Below are positions 1 to 5,783 of a stretch of 8,306 nucleotides of DNA, piece by piece. The stretch spans positions 1-8,306 of the forward strand of contig JBMOIL010000113.1 of NCBI GenBank assembly GCA_049317345.1, in the 5' to 3' direction. The position numbers were made by a program, and so were the translations under genes. The stretch's first letter is position 1, and every line of letters starts with the position of its first letter. A model generated the notes under the pieces. It ran no database searches, had not been told where the DNA came from, and was given only the letters and a program-made list of their open reading frames with translations. The DNA is from Mxb001 sp049317345. GTDB taxonomy: Bacteria; Actinomycetota; Actinomycetes; S36-B12.

Positions 1-1171
1 CCGAGCGCTCATCAATCGCACTGGGCACCAACTCCGGCATCTCCGCGCGATCGCCCCCCTGCGGATCGAAGTCAGCAGCGGCCACAGGCACGATCTCGCC
101 CGGCAATCCCGTGCCGAAGTCGTCGACCGCCGTCACCTGGCCAGCATCGGTGAGGACCTCCAGGGGTGCCTCGGCCGCGGTCACGCCCCAGGGCGACTCC
201 GCACTCTGGGCGAGGCGCAGCCCCCCCAACGCGACTCCAGCCACGACGACGATGGCTGCCGCTGACAGGGCAAGCCGCCCCGCGATCCGCAAGGCCCGCC
301 TGCCCGCGGTGAGGGGGGCACCCTCGCGAGCAGCCAGCGAGACGGTGCGGCGCCCGGGCCGCTGCTCCCAGGCCCCCAGGGCGCTGACGACCGCGGCCAT
401 GTCGGGGTACGCCTCGATGCGCTCGTCCCCTGCGACCGCAGGCCCGATGGCGCGCAGGCAGATGTCGTCGATGCCCGAGGGCACATCGGCCACAACCTGC
501 GAGGGCGGCAGCAGACGATCCCCCACTCGAGGAGCGGGAGACATTCCGTCGACGAGTCCGAGTGGCCAGCGGCCGGTGAGCATGGCGTAGAGAAGGGATC
601 CGAGCCCCACGATGTCGTCTTGGAGATCCTCCGGCCACAGCGCGGCATCGACGGCGAGCCCGCGGATGCGCACGACATTGGTGTCGCCGAGGAGGGTGAA
701 GGGGTCGTCGAAGTCCGCGGTCTCGGCGATGAGCAGCGACCCCGGTCGCAGGCGACCGTGTGAGACGTCGAGCTCGTGACTGTGCTTCAGTGCGATAGCG
801 ACCTGGCGGATGACCGGCACGGCCTCGTCGATCTCGATCGGCTCACCCTCGCGCTCCTCGTAGATGTCGGTAAGCGTGCGTCCATCGACCCACTCGCTCA
901 CGATGACGAGGTACGTCGCACCGGAGTGCTCGGCGCCCACGATGGGCTCGGCCGCGAGGATGTCGAGCACGGCAATGATGCGCCGGTCGTCCACCGTGGC
1001 GGCTCGGCGTGCGGCGGCCTCGGCAGCGGACGCACGCTCGTCCTGCGAGGGGATGAGGCGCAGCGAGACGGGGCGCTCCAAAGCGGGGTCGAAGCCCTGC
1101 CACAACTCGACGACACCGGTCTGGGAGACCAGGACGTCGAGGATGTAGCGGCCGATCCGCTTGTCGCTCAC
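1..1171 (-). CDS. Transmembrane pseudokinase, MviN-type regulatory protein (3' end outside window)
   Basis: An open frame of 390 codons runs from a GTG at 1171 to the window edge without a stop. Residues about 8-265 look like a Ser/Thr protein kinase fold: an N-lobe (RYILDVL, then VSLRLI at 35-40), a catalytic-loop position at 137-146 (SHGRLRPGSL), and a C-lobe motif DDIVGLGSLLYAMLTGR at 185-201. The catalytic residues are gone: beta3 Lys is Arg38, HRD reads HGR (138-140), the following Asn is Ser145, and DFG is replaced by GLA (171-173). There is no glycine-rich loop. One membrane helix lies at about 296-317. The extracellular part starts near 320 and includes a DFDPQG segment (367-372) like the discoidin-like tail of MviN proteins. 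The GTG overlaps the murJ stop (GTGA), so translation is probably coupled; no well-spaced Shine-Dalgarno is visible. In M. tuberculosis the same domains are fused to MurJ as MviN, where the phosphorylated pseudokinase binds the FHA protein FhaA. A similar scaffold role here is inferred from homology and position. Confidence 0.88.
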   Translation of the reverse strand, partial: MSDKRIGRYILDVLVSQTGVVELWQGFDPALERPVSLRLIPSQDERASAAEAAARRAATVDDRRIIAVLDILAAEPIVGAEHSGATYLVIVSEWVDGRTLTDIYEEREGEPIEIDEAVPVIRQVAIALKHSHELDVSHGRLRPGSLLIAETADFDDPFTLLGDTNVVRIRGLAVDAALWPEDLQDDIVGLGSLLYAMLTGRWPLGLVDGMSPAPRVGDRLLPPSQVVADVPSGIDDICLRAIGPAVAGDERIEAYPDMAAVVSALGAWEQRPGRRTVSLAAREGAPLTAGRRALRIAGRLALSAAAIVVVAGVALGGLRLAQSAESPWGVTAAEAPLEVLTDAGQVTAVDDFGTGLPGEIVPVAAADFDPQGGDRAEMPELVPSAIDERS

Positions 1172-2967
1172 CCCTCGAGGGTACGGGCGTCGGCGGTGTC
1201 TTCGCCGGATGAGCGGCCGCGGCGCCGCAGCACCTTGCGCTGGACCAGGTGCACCACGTCACCCACCTCAGTGATCCGCATGGCCCAGGCGGCGGCGAGG
1301 TACACCCCGATGCCCACGGCACCCAGGACCACGACGTCGATGAGGACACCCAGGGTGTTGGCCGGGTCGTCGCCGGTGACGTAGGCCGTGAGGGCCGCCT
1401 CGGCGCCGAACATCACACAGAAGGCGATGAACCCGGCGATCAGCATGCGCAGGAGGGAACGCAGCGTCGCCCAGGAGTCGAGTCCACCGATTCGGCGTGC
1501 CAGCAGGATCCATGAGGCGATGAAGGTGACCCAGAATCCGCAGACATAGCCGAACGCGAGAGCAGCGACCTGGGCGCCGCCGCTGACCGAGTAGAAGAGC
1601 GGGATCGCCACGCCCAGCGCGACGACGTTCATGAGGACGCTGGCGATGAACGGCGTGCGCGTGTCCTCGATGGCGTAGAAGCCCCGGAAGAGCACGTAGA
1701 AGAGCGTGAAGGGCACCAGGCCCAGCATGAAGACACTGGTGATGAGGCCGGTCAGTTGAGCCTGATCGGGTGTGGCGGCGCCGTAGCCGAAGAGGAGCAC
1801 CGCGATGCCGGGACTCACGATCATGAGGACCGCAGCCAGCGGGACGATGAGCGCCGCCACCAGGCGCATGGCACCCGAGACGTCTGCGCCCACCTGGTGC
1901 AGTCGCCCGGAGTGCGCCACGCGACTGAGCGCTGGGAGCAGCGCCGTCACGATCGACACGGTGATGACGCTGTGCGGCAGCATGAAGATGAGGTGGGCCT
2001 TCTGGTACGTCGTGAGACCGGCGGGCGTGGTGCCGGCCGCCGCCGCGTTGACGTTGGCCAGCGTCGCCAGACGCGTGATCGCGATGTAGCCGGCCTGGTT
2101 GACGACCACGAGCAGGAGCGTCCAGACCGCCAGGTGTCCGGCCTTGCCGAGACCTGAGCCACGCCAGTCGAAGCGCGGCCGCCAGCGATAGCCCGCGCGC
2201 ATGAGCACGGGGATGAGGACGAGTGCCTGCAAAGCGACGCCCAGGGTGGTGCCGATGCCCAGGATCGCGATCTGCTCGGAGGTGAGCACACCATCGGCTG
2301 CGGCCGAGGTGCCCGCGATGGTGATGAAGAGGATGAAGGTCGCGATCGCGATCACGTTGTTGAGGATGGGCGCGAACATCGGAGCGCCAAACCGTCCGCG
2401 GGCGTTGAGCACCTGGCTGAGCAGCGCGTAGACGCCGTAGAAGAAGATCTGCGGGAGGCAAAGCCGCGCGAAGGCAGTGGCGAGTGCTCGTTGGGAGTCG
2501 TCATACGCCGATGTCGCGTAGAGGTCGACCAGGATCGGCGCGAGGAGGACCGCGGCGATCGAGAAGATGAGGAGCACGAGGCCAGCGATCGTGATGAGCC
2601 GGTCGGCGTAGGCCTGACCGCCGTCAGCATCGTCCTTCATGCGGCGCACGAGCTGGGGGATGAAGACCGCGTTGAGTGCGCCGCCGATGATGAGGATGTA
2701 GAGGACGTTGGGCATCGTGTTGCCCAGGGAGTACGCATCGGATACGAGGTAGAAGCCGAGTGCCGCGGTGAGCGCAATATCGCGCGCCACCCCGGTGACG
2801 CGGGAGACGACCGTGCCCGTCGCCATGACTGCGCTCGATCCCAGGAGACCGGTCGTCGCCGATCGCGCCTCCGCAGAGTTGGCCGGCTCCAGCGCGGGAT
2901 CGATTTCCGATTCCGACGGACCCTGGGGAGTGGCCACGTCGCTCGGATCCGGGCGCTCGCCGCTCAT
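1168..2967 (-). CDS. murJ: Lipid II flippase MurJ (MviN/MVF family)
   Basis: This 599-residue polytopic membrane protein should flip lipid II from the inner to the outer face of the cytoplasmic membrane for peptidoglycan synthesis. It has the MVF/MurJ pattern: a first helix with SRVTGVARD (55-63), which holds the arginines matching E. coli R18 and R24 (here R56 and R62), then SDAYSLGNTMPNVLY (76-90) and GGALNAVFIPQL (95-106), followed by a long series of hydrophobic segments compatible with 14 helices. The position of E. coli R52 appears to be Tyr90. A hydrophilic, acidic, Ser/Pro-rich cytoplasmic tail of about 45 residues precedes the first helix, and a basic tail ends the protein. The ATG at 2967 is chosen because it forms an ATGA overlap with the upstream stop, has AAGGGG 7 bases before it, and starts a plausible N-terminus. 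The frame stays open upstream to 3069, but that part is Arg/Pro-rich and antisense-like in composition. The next gene overlaps the stop by 4 bases. The identification is secure; flippase activity is inferred from the family. Confidence 0.96.
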   Translation of the reverse strand: MSGERPDPSDVATPQGPSESEIDPALEPANSAEARSATTGLLGSSAVMATGTVVSRVTGVARDIALTAALGFYLVSDAYSLGNTMPNVLYILIIGGALNAVFIPQLVRRMKDDADGGQAYADRLITIAGLVLLIFSIAAVLLAPILVDLYATSAYDDSQRALATAFARLCLPQIFFYGVYALLSQVLNARGRFGAPMFAPILNNVIAIATFILFITIAGTSAAADGVLTSEQIAILGIGTTLGVALQALVLIPVLMRAGYRWRPRFDWRGSGLGKAGHLAVWTLLLVVVNQAGYIAITRLATLANVNAAAAGTTPAGLTTYQKAHLIFMLPHSVITVSIVTALLPALSRVAHSGRLHQVGADVSGAMRLVAALIVPLAAVLMIVSPGIAVLLFGYGAATPDQAQLTGLITSVFMLGLVPFTLFYVLFRGFYAIEDTRTPFIASVLMNVVALGVAIPLFYSVSGGAQVAALAFGYVCGFWVTFIASWILLARRIGGLDSWATLRSLLRMLIAGFIAFCVMFGAEAALTAYVTGDDPANTLGVLIDVVVLGAVGIGVYLAAAWAMRITEVGDVVHLVQRKVLRRRGRSSGEDTADARTLEG

Positions 2968-5117
2968 GCGGAGGCCCCTTGGCGTCGGCCCCCTCGCTGT
3001 CGGGCGCGACGGAAGATGTCGTAGACGACGAGGAGGAGGAGGACCGCGGCGGCGCCGATGGCGACCCATAGGGCTGCCCGCGAGTACGCCGTGGTCCGCA
3101 ACTCAAGCGACGCGGGTGCGCCGAAGGCCTTGCCGGAGGGATCGGTGAGCTGCACCGAGACGGCGAGGGTCTCACCGCCAACGACGCGCACGGGCACCTC
3201 GAGGCTGGCGCGCCGTCCTGGCTCGATTTCCACTGCGGGCAGTGGCTCCGCCTCGAGTCGGGCGGCGGGATCCGACGTGATGACGACTCCCACTCGCACG
3301 GTCTGGTCGAAGTCGTTCGTGACCGTCACGGGCACACTGCCTTGATCTCCGCTGAGCACGACGTTGTCCCGCGGGACGACGTAAACAGAGTTCGCTGTCG
3401 CCGCCAGTGAGACGTCGATGGAGTCGAGGAGGCGCTCGCCCTCGCGAGGACGGGTGCGCCACGCGCTCGACTCGGCGCGCAGCAGCGCCGATGTCAGTGG
3501 CGCGGTCACCGCGAGAGGATCGGCGAGGACGCTTCGCAAGGACTCGATGGACGCCTGGGTCGCGGTGATCCGATCGAGATAGGCACTCGTGAGCGGGCGC
3601 GCGCGACGGGCGTCGGGGTCGATGACGCGCGCTGCTGGCGACGCAGGCAGCGCGAGGACCGTGCTCACGGGGACGAGTCTGGTCCACGGGGTGCTGCGGA
3701 GCGAGGCAATGACGGCGCGAAGGAGCCGGGGGTTGGGATCCCAGCGCGGGCTGGCCGGTGCGGCGACGACGTAGCGCGACTCGTCCGTCGGCTCCAGCGC
3801 GATGAAGGCGAGTTCCGAGAGGAATCGCTGCCGAGCGCTGAGGATCGTCGCCTGGTTGCCCTGGGGGAGTTCGAGCGCCGTGAGCAATCCTGGATCGATG
3901 ATGAGTGCCCGCACCCGGCCACCCGAGGCCTCCACGTCGACATAGCCGGACGGCGTGTAGCCGAGGTCGACCGCAGCAGGCGCTGCCCTGTCGCGGACCA
4001 CGACGGTGCGCACTCCCGCGGATGCCAACACATCGAGGGCTTCGCTGTCGAGGCGCCCACCTGCTGCCCAGGCAAGCGTCCCATCGGGGTCGCGATCCAG
4101 ATGGCGCGCCGCTACCTCGGGTGCCGCCGTCGTCGCACGCACCACATCGGTGCCGAGTGCGGCTCCCACGAGTGCGTCAGCATCGGGGTCGGCGTACGGC
4201 GTGACCCACACGGGTCGCTGACGCGGAGTGGACCGCTCGGCGTCCTGGGGAGGGCCGAGGGTCTCGCGCGCGCGACTGAGCCAAGCGGCAGCCGCATCGG
4301 CCGACGTGCCCGCTCGAATCTGCCCGCCCTTGTCGACGAGGTAGCCGTCCGACATGTCGTCAGCGACCTGGAGCACCTGCGGGTCGACCACCCAACTGAT
4401 CGCGGGCGACGTAGCGCCGGCGCTGAGCAAGTCATCAAGCCGACCGCCCGGGGAGATCTCTCGCGAGATGGCGTCGCCGAGAAGGACGTCATCGGGTGTC
4501 TGAGCCGGTGCAGTCGCCAGTGGCCAGAGCCAGGTGACGTTGACCGGTGCCACCGGATCGGGCACGTAGGGGATGAGGATGCGCGACGTGTCGAGGATGA
4601 CGTAGCCCGCAGGTCCGTATCCGACCGCTTCGACGCCGACGACGTAGACGCCCGGCTCTCCCAGGGGCAACTGGGACGTGTCGACGGAGATCCTGTAGTC
4701 CACCTTCGCGCCAGCGGGAAGCGAGTCCGTGAGATCTGTTGTCGTTGCATAGAGCGGGACCGATCCGTAGCCACCCTCTGCATCCGTGGCCCTGCGCAGC
4801 TCTCGGCGTTCGGCGATCGGTGTCGTCGAGAGCGTGAGGCGCACACTCAACCCGGTGATGGTCGTGAGACCCGTGTTAGCGACGGTGCCGCTCATGGACA
4901 GTGACGTGCCCTGACTGATTGCCACCGGTGCGAGACCCGTGATCGTGATGCGCACGGGATCCGCCGTGTCGTCCGCCTGAGCAGGTTGGGCGACGAGCAG
5001 ACCGAGAAGCGCGAGAACCGCAAGCAGGGACGCCGTCGGACCGGCCAAGCCGGCCCGCTTGGCGATGAGGGACGCCGTCGGACCGGCCAAGCCGGCCCGC
5101 TTGGCGTCCTTGTTCAC
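2964..5117 (-). CDS. Secreted, membrane-anchored DUF6049-type protein (Rv3909-like)
   Basis: The 717-residue product has a signal peptide: a basic n-region, a hydrophobic core at about 31-43 and a likely cleavage after AQA (46-48). The mature part begins DDTADPV. Residues about 50-185 look like a beta-rich, Ig-like domain (SMSGTVANTGLTTITGLSV). A central domain of about 190-560 follows, and a second Ig-like segment spans about 578-677. One C-terminal helix (about 681-700) with a basic cytoplasmic tail (FRRARQRGGRRQ) completes a type I topology with the bulk outside the cell. No enzyme motif was recognised. The gene sits between the Nudix gene and murJ, as Rv3909 does in M. tuberculosis, which with the architecture supports the family call. 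The GTG at 5117 is chosen because it overlaps the Nudix stop as GTGA and places the signal peptide at the N-terminus; the ATG at 5210 would add 31 Arg/Ala-rich residues overlapping the Nudix gene. Residues 5-18 and 19-32 are a tandem duplication. A role in cell-wall assembly is inferred from context only. Confidence 0.87.
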   Translation of the reverse strand: MNKDAKRAGLAGPTASLIAKRAGLAGPTASLLAVLALLGLLVAQPAQADDTADPVRITITGLAPVAISQGTSLSMSGTVANTGLTTITGLSVRLTLSTTPIAERRELRRATDAEGGYGSVPLYATTTDLTDSLPAGAKVDYRISVDTSQLPLGEPGVYVVGVEAVGYGPAGYVILDTSRILIPYVPDPVAPVNVTWLWPLATAPAQTPDDVLLGDAISREISPGGRLDDLLSAGATSPAISWVVDPQVLQVADDMSDGYLVDKGGQIRAGTSADAAAAWLSRARETLGPPQDAERSTPRQRPVWVTPYADPDADALVGAALGTDVVRATTAAPEVAARHLDRDPDGTLAWAAGGRLDSEALDVLASAGVRTVVVRDRAAPAAVDLGYTPSGYVDVEASGGRVRALIIDPGLLTALELPQGNQATILSARQRFLSELAFIALEPTDESRYVVAAPASPRWDPNPRLLRAVIASLRSTPWTRLVPVSTVLALPASPAARVIDPDARRARPLTSAYLDRITATQASIESLRSVLADPLAVTAPLTSALLRAESSAWRTRPREGERLLDSIDVSLAATANSVYVVPRDNVVLSGDQGSVPVTVTNDFDQTVRVGVVITSDPAARLEAEPLPAVEIEPGRRASLEVPVRVVGGETLAVSVQLTDPSGKAFGAPASLELRTTAYSRAALWVAIGAAAVLLLLVVYDIFRRARQRGGRRQGASA
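2975..2980 (-). promoter_or_regulatory. Ribosome binding site of murJ
   Basis: AAGGGG on the minus strand lies 7 bases before the ATG at 2967, inside the end of the upstream coding region. It supports this start over the in-frame upstream one at 3069. It is the best-spaced Shine-Dalgarno-like sequence among the operon's internal starts; the other two overlapping starts have only weak or badly spaced matches. Confidence 0.55.
5026..5106 (-). repeat. 42-base in-frame tandem duplication with a hairpin in each copy
   Basis: Bases 5026-5064 and 5068-5106 are identical over 39 bases and separated by 3 bases, a period of 42 (14 codons). In the protein they encode AKRAGLAGPTASL twice (residues 5-17 and 19-31), followed by Ile once and Leu once. 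Each copy holds a perfect inverted repeat, GCCAAGC / GCTTGGC with a 6-base loop, at 5044-5063 and 5086-5105. Both hairpins would form in the mRNA about 10-75 bases downstream of the GTG start. The near identity suggests a recent slippage or unequal recombination event. Removing one copy would leave a normal-length signal peptide. Confidence 0.93.
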
Positions 5118-5686
5118 CCAGCGTCCGCGAGCAGATCCGGCAGCCGGTCGAGCAGCCGGCGCTCGTCGGCGTAGGCCAGTCGCTCGCGGATGTCGGTCAG
5201 CGGGAACCATGCGACCTCGACGACCTCGGCGTCCTCGTCGGAGAGCTCACCCCCCGAGGCTTCCATGAGGTAGTGGTGCACGGTCTTATGAATACGCCGG
5301 TTTTCGGCGATGAACCAAAAGTCGATCACACCGAGCGGAGCGAGGACGCGGCCTCGGATACCGGTCTCCTCCTCCACCTCGCGGATCGCCGCATCCTCGG
5401 GAGTCTCCCCCTCCTCGAGGTGACCCTTGGGTAGCGACCAGACGAGGCGGCCCCGGCGGTCGTGCCGCGCGATCAACGCCGCGCGCAGGTGCTCGCCGGT
5501 GCGATCGACCACGAGTCCCCCGGCTGAGGTCTCCTCCACCTTGGGCATGCGCGGAGGGCGACGGGCGGGCGACGTGCCGGCCGCGGCCTTCTTGGGCGAT
5601 GCCTTGCTCGCGGCGCGCCGCGCAGGTGTGGGCTTGTCCGGGCCCCCCCGGCTCCCGGAGCCCTTGGACACTCCGGATTCAGCCAT
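5114..5686 (-). CDS. Nudix hydrolase with basic N-terminal tail (MutT4-like position)
   Basis: This 190-residue protein contains a complete Nudix box, G(x5)E(x7)REVEEETGI, at residues 88-110, including the REVEE glutamates that bind the catalytic metal. The Nudix fold covers about 50-185 (SAGGLVV near 54-60, then WSLPKG leading into the box). The family hydrolyses nucleoside diphosphates linked to another group; the substrate cannot be read from the sequence. Residues 1-50 are a low-complexity tail rich in Ala, Lys, Arg, Pro, Ser and Gly, probably disordered. It is first in the operon and divergent from the CCA-adding enzyme, the place of mutT4 (Rv3908) in M. tuberculosis, which suggests orthology without proving it. 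The ATG at 5686 is preferred because a -10-like TATCCT lies 6 bases before it; the open frame further upstream would run into the divergent gene. The TGA overlaps the next start (GTGA). Confidence 0.94.
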   Translation of the reverse strand: MAESGVSKGSGSRGGPDKPTPARRAASKASPKKAAAGTSPARRPPRMPKVEETSAGGLVVDRTGEHLRAALIARHDRRGRLVWSLPKGHLEEGETPEDAAIREVEEETGIRGRVLAPLGVIDFWFIAENRRIHKTVHHYLMEASGGELSDEDAEVVEVAWFPLTDIRERLAYADERRLLDRLPDLLADAG

Positions 5687-5692
5687 GACTTG

Positions 5693-5698
5693 AGGATA
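5693..5698 (-). promoter_or_regulatory. Putative -10 element of the Nudix/murJ operon (leaderless)
   Basis: TATCCT on the minus strand fits the actinobacterial TAnnnT -10 pattern and ends 6 bases before the ATG at 5686. A transcript would start at or next to the A of the ATG, so the message would have no leader. This agrees with the absence of a Shine-Dalgarno sequence before this ATG. No convincing -35 hexamer is visible. Confidence 0.5.
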
Positions 5699-5770
5699 AC
5701 CGCGCCGGGCGAGGGCGCCCGGGGGGGCGCGACAGGGGTGGCTCTGCCGCTCAGCCGGGCTGGCGCGGCC

Positions 5771-5776
5771 TAGGCT
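5771..5776 (+). promoter_or_regulatory. Putative -10 element of the CCA-adding enzyme gene (leaderless)
   Basis: TAGGCT fits TAnnnT and ends 7 bases before the ATG at 5784, the spacing expected for a leaderless transcript beginning at the ATG. The 7-base gap CCCACCT contains no Shine-Dalgarno sequence. No clear -35 hexamer is seen 17-18 bases upstream. Confidence 0.5.
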
Positions 5777-5783
5777 CCCACCT

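Larger units (their letters stand above)
5687..5783. promoter_or_regulatory. Divergent intergenic region with inverted repeats
   Basis: These 97 bases separate the Nudix operon from the divergent CCA-adding gene and must carry both promoters. Apart from the two -10-like elements, they hold a perfect 6-base inverted repeat, GCGCCC / GGGCGC with a GGGG loop (5715-5730), about where the -35 region of the leftward promoter would be. An 11-base interrupted palindrome, CAGCC-G-GGCTG (5752-5762), overlaps the expected -35 region of the rightward promoter. No good TTGACA-like hexamer is seen at either place. Such short repeats arise easily by chance at this G+C content, so an operator role is only a possibility. 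Confidence 0.4.

Noticed and set aside
843..1384. Open frames on both strands around 776-1384
   Set aside because: They are shadows of the pseudokinase and of the murJ 3' end, whose frames carry recognisable motifs.
1268..2461. 397-codon open frame on the minus strand inside murJ
   Set aside because: It is in another frame of a clear MurJ gene, and its product is an Arg/His/Pro-rich sequence typical of out-of-frame G+C-rich DNA.
2968..3069. Longer murJ N-terminus starting at 3069
   Set aside because: The added residues are Arg/Pro-rich and overlap the upstream gene. The ATGA overlap and the AAGGGG site support the start at 2967.
4101..4904. 267-codon open frame on the plus strand
   Set aside because: It lies fully antisense to the DUF6049 gene, has Arg/Asp/Gly-rich low-quality composition and no recognisable motif or ribosome binding site.
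5026..5106. CRISPR or mobile-element repeat
   Set aside because: There are only two copies, the spacer is 3 bases, and the repeat is in frame within a signal peptide, so it is a tandem duplication.
5118..5210. Longer DUF6049 protein starting at the ATG at 5210
   Set aside because: It would put 31 Arg/Ala-rich residues before the signal peptide and overlap the Nudix gene by about 97 bases; the GTG at 5117 fits better.
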